Source of the DNA: Elusimicrobiota bacterium
Lineage (GTDB): Bacteria > Elusimicrobiota > Elusimicrobia > FEN-1173
Reading direction: 5' to 3'
Assembly: GCA_016706425.1 (NCBI GenBank)
Contig: JADJJR010000001.1
Location: forward strand, 620,001 to 684,000
Length of the DNA stretch: 64,000 bases
Below are positions 53,182-62,643 of this stretch, in pieces (position 1 is the stretch's first letter; every line of letters begins with the position of its first letter). Under the pieces are notes generated by a model. The model was not told the DNA's origin, ran no database searches, and was given only the letters and a program-made list of their open reading frames with translations. The translations under genes were made by a program, and so were the position numbers.

Positions 53182-55893
53182 ATGGACGCCCAACTCAAAG
53201 ACAGCGTGCGGGTTTTGACCACCGGGCTCGGCCGGGTGATTCGCGAACAGCAGGGCGACCTCTTTTTTAGCAAACTGGAGAGGTTGCGCCAACTGGCCAA
53301 GGCCGCCCGGGTCCGGCCGGGGGCCGTCGCCCGCCGGAACCTGCGCCGGTGGGTCGACACCCTCACCCCCCGGGAGGCCGAAACCCTGGCCCGGGCGTTC
53401 ACCTTGTATTTCCAGCTCGTCAATTTGGCGGAGGAACAGCACCGCCTTGAGCGCCTGCGCGCCCGGGAACGGGAGGGCCAGGCGCCGCCCCTCTCCGTGG
53501 AAAGGGCCCTGGGGGATCTCCGCCGGGCCGGCGTCTCGCCCGCGCGCCTCGCCCGGGCCGTCGGGGAGCTTCGCCTCGAGCCCGTTTTCACGGCGCACCC
53601 CACCGAAGCCAAACGCCGCGTCGTCCTCCGCCACCTGCTGCGCCTCGGGTCGTTGTGGGAGCAGTGCCGCCGGGCCGATTTAACCCCCGCCGAGGCCCGC
53701 CGGGCCGAGGACAACGTGTTGGAGGCCCTGGAGGCCCTTTGGCAGACCCGGCAGGTGCGCGAACGGCGCGTGACGGTCGAGGACGAGGTGCGGAACGTGC
53801 TTTTCTTTTTGGCGGGCACGGTGCCCCAGGCCGTCGCCGAGTTTTCTTCCCATGTGGCCGCCGCCTTGGAACGCCACGCCCCGGGGGCGGTCCCGCCGGC
53901 CGGCCTTTTGACCTTCGGCACCTGGGTCGGGGGCGACCGGGACGGCAACCCCGCCGTGACGCCGGAGTCCTCGCGCTGGGCGCTGGCCGAACAACGGCGG
54001 ACGGTGATCGAATTTTATTTGAAGGCCGTGGACGGCTTGCAATGGCACCTGACCGGTTCCAGCACGGCCGCCCCCGTGGATCCGGCGGTCAAGCGGTCCC
54101 TCGACAAAGACCGCCGCGAACTGCCCGAACTGGCCGAGCGGATGCGCTCCTGGGAGGAAGGCGAATATTACCGCGCCAAGCTGTGGGCGATTGAGGCCCG
54201 TCTCCGTCGTTCTCTGGGGGGAACCCCGGGGGGGTATGCCGACGGGGCCGCCTTCGCCGATGAGTTGGCCCGCCTGCGGGCGAGCCTCGCCGGGCGACGG
54301 GGGACCCGCATGGCCCGGGGCGGGCTCGTGACGTTGGAGCGCCAGGCCCGGGTGTTCGGGTTCCATTTGGCGCGCATGGATTTCCGCCAGCACAGCGGCC
54401 GCGTGCGGGCCGCCGCCGAGGCCATCCTCGGTCGGGCGCCGACGGCCGCCGAATGGCCGGAGGTGTTGAAAGCCGGCGGGCCCCGGGCCATCCCCCGGTC
54501 CGCCGCCGATTACCTCGCCCTGCGCGAGATGGAAACCCTCGCCGCTCTCCAGGGCGAGTTCGGCGCCGCCGCGGCCGACCACTACATCATTTCCATGACC
54601 CACGCGGCGGAAGACCTGTGGGCCGCGCTCTTCCTCGCCCGCCGGGCGGGTCTGGTGGAGGTTCGCCGCGGCCGTTGGCGGTCGACGGTGGACTTTGTTC
54701 CGCTTTTTGAAACCATCGAAGACCTGGCCCACGCGCCCGCGCTCATGGGCGCCCTCTGGCGGCACCCTGTTTACCGGCAGATTCTGGCCTCCCGGAGGGG
54801 CGTCCAGGAAATCATGCTCGGCTACTCGGATTCGAACAAGGACGCCGGTTACGTGGCCGCCAATTTCCAGCTGTACCGGTCTCAGCGGGCCCTGGTCCGG
54901 GCCGCCGAATCGGCGGGGGTGCGCCTGCGGTTTTTCCACGGCAAGGGCGGCACCATCGACCGGGGCGGCGGGCCCGCCCACCGGGCCATCCTGGCCGCGC
55001 CCGAATCGGTGCCCGGCGGCGCCCTGCGCATCACCGAACAGGGCGAGGTGATCGCCTACAAATACGGCCGACCGGCGATTGCCCGTCGGAACTTTGAGCA
55101 AATGGCGAGCGCGGTGTTGACCGCGCGGTTGGCACCCCCGGGCGCGGACCTGCCGGAGGACCGCCGCGCGGCCTACGAGGCCGCCCTGGCCGAAATCGCC
55201 GTGGCCTCGGCCCGCCAGTACCGGGCCCTGGTGCGCGACACGCCGGGTTTCGTCGATTATTTCAACCAGGCCACGCCCATCGACCTGATCGAGAAAATCG
55301 AGATCGCCAGCCGTCCGGTGTTCCGGCGGACCAAGCCCAAGGCCGAAGGCACCCCTCTTTCCGAGATGCGGGCCATCCCCTGGGTGTTCGCCTGGACGCA
55401 GTCGCGCCATTTGCTCCCGGCCTGGTACGGGGCGGGCGCGGGGCTTGACGGTTATTTGAAGGGCCGGGGCGCGGCGGGGAAGGCGCTCTTGGTCGAGATG
55501 TACGCCCGCTGGCCCTATTTTGCGGCCTTGGTCGACAATTTGGAAATGTCCCTGGCCAAGGCCGACCTGGGCGTGGCCGAAACCAGCGCCGCCCTGGTCA
55601 AGGACCCGGTTTTGCGTCGGACGATGTGGGGGCTCATCAAAGGGGAATACCAGCGCACGGTCGCCGCTCTCCGGACCATCACGGGCCACGCGGCGCCCCT
55701 GGAAAAGGCCCCCGTGCTGCGGGAATCCATCGCGCTCCGCAACCCCTACGTGGACTCTTTGAGCGCCCTGCAAAACCGGTTCCTGAAGGTCTGGCGGGAC
55801 GAAACCCGCCCCGCCCGCGACCGCGAGGCCGCCCTGGCCGTGCTGTTGGTCACCCTCAACGGCATCGCGGCCGGGATGAAAAGCACAGGTTAA
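53182..55893 (+). CDS. ppc: Phosphoenolpyruvate carboxylase
   Basis: A 903-residue enzyme that carboxylates PEP to oxaloacetate, refilling the TCA cycle. The catalytic His is in FTAHPTEA (His139). GGDRDGNP, GYSDSNKDAG and the glycine-rich loop FHGKGGTIDRGGG (from about 585) are present. That loop usually reads FHGRGG..GRGG, so the Lys and Asp here are variants. The C-terminus ends KSTG rather than the usual QNTG. ATG 53182 begins 11 bases after the palindromic element, with no strong ribosome site. Confidence 0.95.
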   Translation: MDAQLKDSVRVLTTGLGRVIREQQGDLFFSKLERLRQLAKAARVRPGAVARRNLRRWVDTLTPREAETLARAFTLYFQLVNLAEEQHRLERLRAREREGQAPPLSVERALGDLRRAGVSPARLARAVGELRLEPVFTAHPTEAKRRVVLRHLLRLGSLWEQCRRADLTPAEARRAEDNVLEALEALWQTRQVRERRVTVEDEVRNVLFFLAGTVPQAVAEFSSHVAAALERHAPGAVPPAGLLTFGTWVGGDRDGNPAVTPESSRWALAEQRRTVIEFYLKAVDGLQWHLTGSSTAAPVDPAVKRSLDKDRRELPELAERMRSWEEGEYYRAKLWAIEARLRRSLGGTPGGYADGAAFADELARLRASLAGRRGTRMARGGLVTLERQARVFGFHLARMDFRQHSGRVRAAAEAILGRAPTAAEWPEVLKAGGPRAIPRSAADYLALREMETLAALQGEFGAAAADHYIISMTHAAEDLWAALFLARRAGLVEVRRGRWRSTVDFVPLFETIEDLAHAPALMGALWRHPVYRQILASRRGVQEIMLGYSDSNKDAGYVAANFQLYRSQRALVRAAESAGVRLRFFHGKGGTIDRGGGPAHRAILAAPESVPGGALRITEQGEVIAYKYGRPAIARRNFEQMASAVLTARLAPPGADLPEDRRAAYEAALAEIAVASARQYRALVRDTPGFVDYFNQATPIDLIEKIEIASRPVFRRTKPKAEGTPLSEMRAIPWVFAWTQSRHLLPAWYGAGAGLDGYLKGRGAAGKALLVEMYARWPYFAALVDNLEMSLAKADLGVAETSAALVKDPVLRRTMWGLIKGEYQRTVAALRTITGHAAPLEKAPVLRESIALRNPYVDSLSALQNRFLKVWRDETRPARDREAALAVLLVTLNGIAAGMKSTG

Positions 55894-55924
55894 TAAGCCT
55901 TTTCTACATCCCCATCTCAAATTA

Positions 55925-55955
55925 TATTGACAATAGTCAATACTTAATTTATAAT
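55925..55955 (+). promoter_or_regulatory. Consensus promoter with operator palindrome for the Xre/RES pair
   Basis: TTGACA (55927-55932), exactly 17 bases and TATAAT (55950-55955). A perfect inverted repeat, TATTGAC-AATA-GTCAATA (55925-55942), covers the -35 box. Toxin-antitoxin operons are usually repressed by the antitoxin at such sites. Confidence 0.85.
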
Positions 55956-55981
55956 GGTTTTGGGGACGACGAGGAGGCTCT

Positions 55982-56356
55982 ATGAATACACTTTTGGCCG
56001 GGGATCGCGTGCCGGCGGCGGAAGCCCGCCGGCGGATCAACATGATCGTTCTTGAAATCGACGCCAAAGGGACGGATCTGGCCCGGGGCCTCAATATCAA
56101 CGACGCCCAACTCAACCGCATGCGCCACAAAAAGACGGGATTTTACCGACAGGAAACCCTTCGCCCCATCAACCGGCTTCAGGAAATCTTGGACCTGGCC
56201 GAAAAGATTTTGACCCGCCCGGGGCTCCGCAAATGGTTCATGACCCCGACCCCGAAACTGAACGATTTGCCGCCTTTGATGTGCCTTCGGACCGACAAGG
56301 AGGCGGAGAAAGTGAAATCCCTCCTGATGGCCCTGGGGCACGGTTTTCCTGCGTGA
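55982..56356 (+). CDS. Xre/MbcA/ParS-type antitoxin
   Basis: A 124-residue protein with a helix-turn-helix-like N-terminal part (AKGTDLARGLNINDAQLNRMRHKKTGF). A C-terminal ParS/MbcA-like region follows (LRPINRLQEILDLAEKILTRPGLRKWFMTPTPKLNDLPPL), the part that typically plugs the RES toxin. It is the first gene of the pair, with ribosome site GAGGAGG. It is likely to bind the palindrome at 55925. It overlaps the toxin start (GTGA). Confidence 0.85.
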   Translation: MNTLLAGDRVPAAEARRRINMIVLEIDAKGTDLARGLNINDAQLNRMRHKKTGFYRQETLRPINRLQEILDLAEKILTRPGLRKWFMTPTPKLNDLPPLMCLRTDKEAEKVKSLLMALGHGFPA

Positions 56357-56862
56357 ATCTGGCCGCCGTCCAAACCCTTCTTCCCGGTGTCGCGTGCCCC
56401 CACAAAGCCTACTATCGCGTGGTGAGCAAGGGGTTCGCCTCCGGCATTGACGACATCGGGCCTTCGTTCCTCGTTGGTTGGCGGTACAATCCGAAGCACG
56501 AGTTCGGTGTCCTGTATCTGTCGGTCAGCCCGGAGTGTTGCGCCCTGGAGCGGGGGCGGCAGTTCGGCGGGGGGGCCGAAGTGTTTCGACCCTTCGTGAC
56601 GGGGCGGTTCAAGGTCGACGTTCGACGCTGTTTGGACGTGACCCACAAGGACGTCCTGCGGGCGCTCGAAATCAATCGGGAGGACCTGCTGGCGGGCGAC
56701 GATTACTCTTTGCCCCAATCCATCGCCCGGGAAGCCCGCCGGGTGGGGTTTGAGGCCGTTATTGCCCCTTCCGCCGCCAGCGACCGCTGCCAAAATTTGG
56801 TTGTTTTCAAGGACAAATTGACCCCGCCTTCTTATTGCCTTCTTGACACGCTGGTTGATTGA
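56353..56862 (+). CDS. RES-domain toxin
   Basis: A 169-residue RES protein. Family members degrade NAD+ and stall growth when released from the antitoxin. The conserved Arg, Glu and Ser positions can be placed in YYRVVSKGFA, GWRYNPKHEFGVLYLS, CALEINRED-like and EARRVGFEAVIAPSAAS segments, ending in QNLVVFKD. GTG 56353 overlaps the antitoxin stop, giving the usual antitoxin-first order. No frame damage is seen. Confidence 0.88.
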   Translation: MNLAAVQTLLPGVACPHKAYYRVVSKGFASGIDDIGPSFLVGWRYNPKHEFGVLYLSVSPECCALERGRQFGGGAEVFRPFVTGRFKVDVRRCLDVTHKDVLRALEINREDLLAGDDYSLPQSIAREARRVGFEAVIAPSAASDRCQNLVVFKDKLTPPSYCLLDTLVD

Positions 56863-56905
56863 AAGGGTTTTTCCACCACCAAGTCCTCTGACCGACACAG
56901 GTCGT

Positions 56906-56935
56906 TTGACGGGTTTCCCCCGGTTTTGGTAAACT
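56906..56935 (+). promoter_or_regulatory. Promoter and hairpin leader of thyX
   Basis: TTGACG (56906-56911), an 18-base spacer and TAAACT (56930-56935). The 70-base leader holds two hairpins, GGGTCC/GGACCC (56941-56963) and CCGCCC/GGGCGG (56970-56986). No T run follows, so these are not obvious terminators. Confidence 0.55.
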
Positions 56936-57010
56936 GACCCGGGTCCGCAAACCGTTGGGACCCCACCCTCCGCCCCCTCCGGGCGGCTAAATAAGCTAGG
57001 TAAACCCCGC

Positions 57011-58609
57011 GTGAAAGCAGAGACCGCCGTGGCAGACGCACCTTGTCCGACGCTTTTCTCGCCCGAACCCTCGGTTCGGTTGGTCAACACGTTTCAAAAC
57101 CCCTACGACAACGCCGTCGCCACGGCCCGCACCTGTTATTCGCCCACGGTGGTCACCGCCGCCGACGTGGCCCGGGACGAGAAATCCCGCGCCCAGCGCG
57201 ACGCCATCGCCGCCAGCGTCTACAAGGCCGGCCACCACACCACCCTGCAGCACGCCCATTTCCAATTCGTCCTGGAAAACGTGTCCCGGCAGTTCATCTG
57301 GTCCTTTTTGCACAGCCACCCCTATTACAATTCCGAACAGGTCAGCCAGCGTTACGTGACGGTGTCGCCGGAGCGGGTCGCGGTGCCGCCCCTGCCCGAG
57401 GCCGCCCGGACGCTCTACTCCGAAACCGCGGCCGCCCTCATGGGCGCCTATCAAAAGTTGACGGAATGGCTCACCCCCACGGTGCAAAAGGAGTACGGCC
57501 GACTCTTCCCCCTGCGAAAGCCGACGGAAAAACCTTGGGCCCGTAGCGTCCAACGCAAGGCCCAGGAAATCGCCCGCTACGTCCTGCCCGTGGCCACCCA
57601 CGCCCACCTTTACCACACCATCAGCGGGCTCACGCTCCACCGTTACCACCGGCTCTGCGAAAGTTTCGACACCCCCTGGGAGCAAAGGGCCGTCGTCAAA
57701 AAAATGATCGAGGCCGTGCGCGCCATTGACCCCTTGTTTGTCGAGCGCATGGAGGACCCCCTGCCTCTGGATAAAACCCCCGAGTTCCAGGCCCACCGGG
57801 AATTCCACGGCCAAAGCACGAAGCCGTCCCGCGAATTTATTCAAGAATTTGACCACCGCCTGGCCGGCCACGTCTCGAAGCTCGTGGACCACAAGGCCCA
57901 CGGCGAGGCCGTGCTGGCCCAGTCGGTGCGCACGGTCCTGGGCGTTCCCAAGAGCGCCCTCTCGGACGACGACGCCATCGACCGGGTGCTCAACCCCGCC
58001 CGAAACCCTTATTTGAGCGAAGCGCTCAACCTCACCGCCCACGCCAAGTTGACGCGGACGTTGAGCCACATGCATTTCACCTTCGCCAAAAAAATCTCCC
58101 ACACGGCCGACAGCCAGGACCAACGCCACCGCACCACCCCGGGCTCGCGGCCCATCCTCTCGGGACATTTCGTGCCGGACAGGCCGGACGTGATCACCCC
58201 CGGGTTGATCGAAATGACCCCGACCGCCCTGGAACTTTACGAGGAGACCGTCGAGGGCCTGTGGGGGCGCATCACCCGCCTTTTGAACATGGGCGTCGCC
58301 GAGGAGTTCGCCCTTTACCTTTTGCCCAACGCCGTGGCCGTCCGCTTCGAGGAATCGGGGGACCTGCTCAACCTTCACCACAAGTGGACGAAGCGCCTCT
58401 GCTACACGGCGCAAGAAGAGATTTGGCGCGCCTCCAAAGAGGAAGTGGAGCAGATCGCCCGGGTCGCCCCCCGGGTGGCCCGTTATTTGGGCGCGCCGTG
58501 CACCTTGCGGGCCGCCGCGGGCGCGCGGCCCTTCTGCCCCGAGGGCGACCGTTTTTGCGGCGTACTGGTTTGGAAAAAATCCATCGAGGAATACCAAAGG
58601 ACCCTTTAA
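57011..58609 (+). CDS. thyX: Flavin-dependent thymidylate synthase, double-length form
   Basis: A 532-residue ThyX-family protein, about twice the usual length, with two related halves. The first half has HHTTLQHAHFQFVLENVSRQF and SEQVSQRYV, corresponding to the ThyX HxxxxEH and SxxSQRY region, but lacks the RHR. The second half has LSHMHFTFAKKISHTADS and QDQRHRTTPGSRP, which carries the RHR-type motif. The active site may be split between halves. Long forms of about 530 residues are known from Chlamydia (from memory). The start is GTG 57011. It is followed four bases later by purA. Confidence 0.82.
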   Translation: MKAETAVADAPCPTLFSPEPSVRLVNTFQNPYDNAVATARTCYSPTVVTAADVARDEKSRAQRDAIAASVYKAGHHTTLQHAHFQFVLENVSRQFIWSFLHSHPYYNSEQVSQRYVTVSPERVAVPPLPEAARTLYSETAAALMGAYQKLTEWLTPTVQKEYGRLFPLRKPTEKPWARSVQRKAQEIARYVLPVATHAHLYHTISGLTLHRYHRLCESFDTPWEQRAVVKKMIEAVRAIDPLFVERMEDPLPLDKTPEFQAHREFHGQSTKPSREFIQEFDHRLAGHVSKLVDHKAHGEAVLAQSVRTVLGVPKSALSDDDAIDRVLNPARNPYLSEALNLTAHAKLTRTLSHMHFTFAKKISHTADSQDQRHRTTPGSRPILSGHFVPDRPDVITPGLIEMTPTALELYEETVEGLWGRITRLLNMGVAEEFALYLLPNAVAVRFEESGDLLNLHHKWTKRLCYTAQEEIWRASKEEVEQIARVAPRVARYLGAPCTLRAAAGARPFCPEGDRFCGVLVWKKSIEEYQRTL

Positions 58610-58613
58610 CCTC

Positions 58614-59903
58614 ATGTCGACATTAATCGTGGTGGGCGCCCAATGGGGCGACGAAGGCAAAGGCAAAATCGTGCACCTGCTCGGCAAAAAAGCCGACGTC
58701 ATCGTGCGTTACCAAGGCGGCAACAACGCGGGCCACACCGTCGTCTTCGACGGAAAAAAGTTCGTTTTGCACCAAATCCCCTCGGGCATCCTCCAGCCGG
58801 GGCGGCGCTGCGTCATCGCCAACGGCGTCGTGATGGACCCCTGGGCCCTGCGGGAGGAAGTGCGTTTCCTCGAGGGGCAAAAGATCAAGGTGAGGGGCCG
58901 GTTGTTCATCAGCGCCTGGGCCCATCTCATTTTGCCCTATCACCGGTATTTGGACGCGCTCCGCGAGTCGGGCCAAGGCAAGATCGGCACCACCAAGCGC
59001 GGCATCGGCCCCGCCTATTCCGACAAGGTCGGCCGCGTGGGCATCCGCCTGGCGGACTACATGGAGCCCGACACCTTCAAGGAACTCGTCGAGCAAAACC
59101 TCCAGGCCAAGGCGCCGCTCTTGACGAGCCTGGTGTCCTTGGACGAACTGCGTCGGGAAACCTTCAAGGACTACGACGCCCTGCGGGCCTTCTTCGCCGA
59201 GTACGTGGCCGAAACCCCCACGCTCCTGGCCGACGCCCTGGCCAAAAAGAAGAACCTCCTCTTCGAAGGCGCCCAGGGCACCATGCTGGACGTGGACTTC
59301 GGCACTTACCCCTTCGTCACCTCCTCCAACCCCATCGCGGGCGCGGCCTGCGTCGGGTCGGGCGTGGGGCCGGCGGTCATCGACGAGGTGTTGGGCGTCG
59401 TCAAGGCCTACACCACGCGCGTGGGCGACGGGCCGTTCCCCACGGAACTGAAAGACGCCTTCGGCGACCAACTGCGCGAGCGCGGCCAGGAGTTCGGCGC
59501 CACCACGGGCCGTCCGCGCCGCTGCGGCTGGTTCGACGCGGTGGTCGTGCGCCACGCCGTGCGCATCAACGGCCTGACGCGCCTGGCGCTCACCAAGCTC
59601 GACGTGCTGGAGGGGGTCGATCCCATCCGCGTCTGCGTGGCCTACAAGGTCGACGGGAAAACCGTGAAGGATTTCCCCGCCGGCCGCCGGGCCCAGGCCA
59701 CCGCCGAGCCCGTCTACAAAAACATCCCGGGGTTTTCGGAACCCGTCAAGGGCATCACCGACTACAAAAAACTGCCCAAGGCGGCGCAAAACTACGTGGC
59801 GTTCCTCGCCAAGGAAGTCGGCGTGCCCATGGCGCTCATCTCCATGGGCCGCAGCCGCGACGAGACCATCCTCGTCGACAAAAAGTTCCGGTGGATCCCG
59901 TGA
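58614..59903 (+). CDS. purA: Adenylosuccinate synthetase
   Basis: A 429-residue GTP-dependent enzyme joining IMP and aspartate in AMP synthesis. The signatures are VVGAQWGDEGKGKIV (P-loop and catalytic Asp), NNAGHT with catalytic His, GTTKRGIGPAYSDK, FEGAQGTMLDVDFGTYPFVTSSN and GATTGRPRRCGWFD. Length is normal. It overlaps carA by four bases (GTGA). Confidence 0.97.
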   Translation: MSTLIVVGAQWGDEGKGKIVHLLGKKADVIVRYQGGNNAGHTVVFDGKKFVLHQIPSGILQPGRRCVIANGVVMDPWALREEVRFLEGQKIKVRGRLFISAWAHLILPYHRYLDALRESGQGKIGTTKRGIGPAYSDKVGRVGIRLADYMEPDTFKELVEQNLQAKAPLLTSLVSLDELRRETFKDYDALRAFFAEYVAETPTLLADALAKKKNLLFEGAQGTMLDVDFGTYPFVTSSNPIAGAACVGSGVGPAVIDEVLGVVKAYTTRVGDGPFPTELKDAFGDQLRERGQEFGATTGRPRRCGWFDAVVVRHAVRINGLTRLALTKLDVLEGVDPIRVCVAYKVDGKTVKDFPAGRRAQATAEPVYKNIPGFSEPVKGITDYKKLPKAAQNYVAFLAKEVGVPMALISMGRSRDETILVDKKFRWIP

Positions 59904-61018
59904 AGGCCGTCCTCGCCCTCGAAACCGGCCGGGTGTTCGAAGGCCAGGCCTTCGGCGCCCCGGGGGAAACGACCGGGGAAGTCGTCTTTTGCACGGCCCT
60001 TTCCGGGTATCAGGAAATCATGACCGACCCGTCCTACCAACGGCAAATCGTCGTCATGACCTACCCGCACATCGGCAACTACGGCACCGTCGCCGATTTC
60101 GACGAATCGAAAAAGCCCCACGTGGCCGGCTACGTCGCCCGGGAATTCAGCCCCCTGGCCAGTCATTGGAAACCCGTCGCGACCATCGACGCCTACATGA
60201 AGAAAACCGGCGTGGTCGGCATCGAGGGCATCGACACCCGGGCGCTGGTGCGCCACCTGCGGGACGTCGGCGTCTGCCGCGGCGTGATTTCGAGCGAGAA
60301 CGTGAAGCCCAAGGTTTTGGTGGAAAAAGCCAAAAAGTCGCCTTCGATGGCGGGCGCGGACCTGGTGAAGGAAGTGACCTGCGAAACCCCCTATGCCTGG
60401 AAAACGACCGACAAGGCCGCCCCGGCCCGACGCGTGGCGCTCATGGATTTCGGCGTCAAGTACAACATCATGAATTCCCTCGCGGCCCACGGTTGCGACG
60501 TGACGGTCTTCCCGGCCAAGACGTCCTTCGCCGAGCTCCTGGCCTTCAAACCCGACGGGATCATGTTGTCCAACGGCCCCGGCGACCCGGCCGCCGTCAC
60601 CTACGCCATCGAGACCGTGCGCCGCGTGGCCGCCCACAACGGCGGCGCGTCGAAGCCCATCCCTCTTTTCGGCATCTGTCTCGGCCACCAAATCCTGGGC
60701 CTGGCCCTGGGCGGCAAAACCTACAAGCTCAAGTTCGGCCACCGGGGGGCCAACCACCCGGTCAAGGACCTCACCACCGGCAAAGTCGAAGTGACGACGC
60801 AAAACCACGGCTTCGCCGTGGACATCGAATCCTTGGCCGGCAAGGCGGTCGAGCCCACCCACGTCAATTTGAACGACAACACCCTGGAAGGACTGCGGCA
60901 CAAACACCTGCCGATGTTCTCGGTGCAGTACCACCCCGAGGCCTGCCCGGGCCCCCACGACGCCCGTTATCTTTTTGCGCGGTTCGTGGATCTCATGAAG
61001 GGGGCATCCGCGTCGTGA
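59900..61018 (+). CDS. carA: Carbamoyl-phosphate synthase small subunit
   Basis: A 372-residue glutaminase subunit that supplies ammonia to CarB for pyrimidine and arginine synthesis. The class I amidotransferase triad is visible: Cys in FGICLGHQ, with His and Glu in QYHPEACPGPHD. The N-terminal domain has EIMTDPSYQRQIVVMTYPHIGNYG. GTG 59900 overlaps purA. It is separated from carB by two envelope-protein genes. Confidence 0.96.
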   Translation: MKAVLALETGRVFEGQAFGAPGETTGEVVFCTALSGYQEIMTDPSYQRQIVVMTYPHIGNYGTVADFDESKKPHVAGYVAREFSPLASHWKPVATIDAYMKKTGVVGIEGIDTRALVRHLRDVGVCRGVISSENVKPKVLVEKAKKSPSMAGADLVKEVTCETPYAWKTTDKAAPARRVALMDFGVKYNIMNSLAAHGCDVTVFPAKTSFAELLAFKPDGIMLSNGPGDPAAVTYAIETVRRVAAHNGGASKPIPLFGICLGHQILGLALGGKTYKLKFGHRGANHPVKDLTTGKVEVTTQNHGFAVDIESLAGKAVEPTHVNLNDNTLEGLRHKHLPMFSVQYHPEACPGPHDARYLFARFVDLMKGASAS

Positions 61019-62643
61019 AAAAAGCGCTGGCGGTGTTGTTGATGATGGCGGCGGGCGGCCTACGCGCGGCGGTCACCACCGAACAGGTGACCACGGTCTC
61101 GGCGGTATCGTCCACCACGTTCATGGGCACGAACGTCGCCCTCGATAGCCTCAACACCGTTCACGTGACTTATTACGATCCGGCGAGCCAGCGGCTGCGT
61201 TACACCAAACTGGTGAACGGGCAAACCACCTGGTCGGCGCCGATCAACGTCATCGACCAAACCGTGTCGCCCCGGAGCGACATGAAGTTGAGCGGCAACA
61301 CCCCCCACGTGGTTTTCTATGAAATCGACGCCACGGGGTCCCGGGCCGGGGTCAAACACACCCAACTGAACGGGTCGACGTTTCAGTCGCCCACCACCAT
61401 CCAAAGCTTTGTCTCCACGATCACCTATGTGTCCCTGGCCGTCGCCTCCAACGGTCAACCCCGCGTGGCCTTCAACAACACCGTCAGCTCGGCCACGGTC
61501 TACGCCGCCTACAGCGGCACGGTCTGGAGCACCCACACGGTGCACATCAGTTCTTACCCCACGGCGGTGGCGTTGGATTTGGCCTCCGACGACACCCCCC
61601 GGCTGGCCTTCCTGACGGGGGGGGACTCCCTGGGCCTGCCCGATGACCGATTGGGGTATTTCGCTGTCGGTGGCTCCACGCCGACGGTGAAGGGGTGGTG
61701 GCCCGTGGACTGGGCGACCGCCCCGCCGTCGGGCTTGGCTTTGGCGGTGGACGACAACAACCAATCGCACATTTTCGACAGCTACACGTCGGGCGGTTCC
61801 CCGTGGATCGAGTATTACCTCGCCTCGAGCACCGGCGGGTTTTTGAATTACGAACCGGTCGGCGGCGGAAGCGAATTTCTGGACGCCGCGGTGAACAGTC
61901 TGGAACGTCCCACGGTGGTTTATTTGTCCACCGCACCGGGGTTTTCAAGGGCGGCGTGGAACGGCACGGGGTGGGAATATTCGGTTCTGGACGGCTCCGC
62001 CGCCGTGGCGGGGGTCGGCCCCAGCGTGGTTTACAACCGGTTCGATCATTTCCTGGCCACCTATTACACCACCGCCCCCGCGGCGGCGGTTCATCTCCAA
62101 ACCGACGCGAACCGAGGCTTGACCCTGGGCGGCACGGTCCAGGATTTCGCCGCGGCGGCCATCCCCGGCGCGGTCGTCCAATTGGCGGGGAGCATTGCCA
62201 CCGGCAACCTCCCGGCGGGAACGGGTTCCTACTCCCAATTGAACCTGTGGGAGGGGGGCTACACCGTGACGCCCTCCGCGGCCGGGTACGCCTATGTCCC
62301 CGCGAGTCAATCCTTTGCCTCGTTTCAGGCCACCAACACCACCGTGAATTTCGTGGGCGGGCCCGTGAACATTGACGTGGCCGACAATTTGTTTGATCCG
62401 TCCAAGGGCGAGATCATGACGGTGAATTATTCCGTCCTGCCCGGGGCGGTGTTGGTACGGGTTTACACCCTACGGGGCGTGCCGGTCAAAACCCTGGTGG
62501 ACGGTTCCCACGCCGCCGGCGCCTTCAGCACGACCTGGGACGGCCGCAACGACGCCGGGGAAATCGTCGCGAGCGGAATCTATTTGATCCGGATCGAAGC
62601 GGACCGGCTGAACAAAATTTTGAAAGCGGCGGTGGTTAAATGA
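61015..62643 (+). CDS. Secreted beta-rich protein with FlgD-Ig-like C-terminus
   Basis: A 542-residue exported protein (signal about 1-19). The bulk has repeated short beta motifs around DxxN/DxxS turns (for example NTVHVTYYDPASQRLRYTK), as in propeller-like sheets. A carboxypeptidase-regulatory-like module follows (GGTVQDFAAAAIPGAVVQL, about 375-455). The end is a FlgD-like Ig domain (VRVYTLRGVPVKTLVDG, WDGRNDAGEIVASGIYLIRI). That tail is typical of surface proteins in FCB-group and Elusimicrobiota-like genomes. It overlaps carA (GTGA) and the PorV-like gene (ATGA). Confidence 0.8.
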   Translation: MKKALAVLLMMAAGGLRAAVTTEQVTTVSAVSSTTFMGTNVALDSLNTVHVTYYDPASQRLRYTKLVNGQTTWSAPINVIDQTVSPRSDMKLSGNTPHVVFYEIDATGSRAGVKHTQLNGSTFQSPTTIQSFVSTITYVSLAVASNGQPRVAFNNTVSSATVYAAYSGTVWSTHTVHISSYPTAVALDLASDDTPRLAFLTGGDSLGLPDDRLGYFAVGGSTPTVKGWWPVDWATAPPSGLALAVDDNNQSHIFDSYTSGGSPWIEYYLASSTGGFLNYEPVGGGSEFLDAAVNSLERPTVVYLSTAPGFSRAAWNGTGWEYSVLDGSAAVAGVGPSVVYNRFDHFLATYYTTAPAAAVHLQTDANRGLTLGGTVQDFAAAAIPGAVVQLAGSIATGNLPAGTGSYSQLNLWEGGYTVTPSAAGYAYVPASQSFASFQATNTTVNFVGGPVNIDVADNLFDPSKGEIMTVNYSVLPGAVLVRVYTLRGVPVKTLVDGSHAAGAFSTTWDGRNDAGEIVASGIYLIRIEADRLNKILKAAVVK

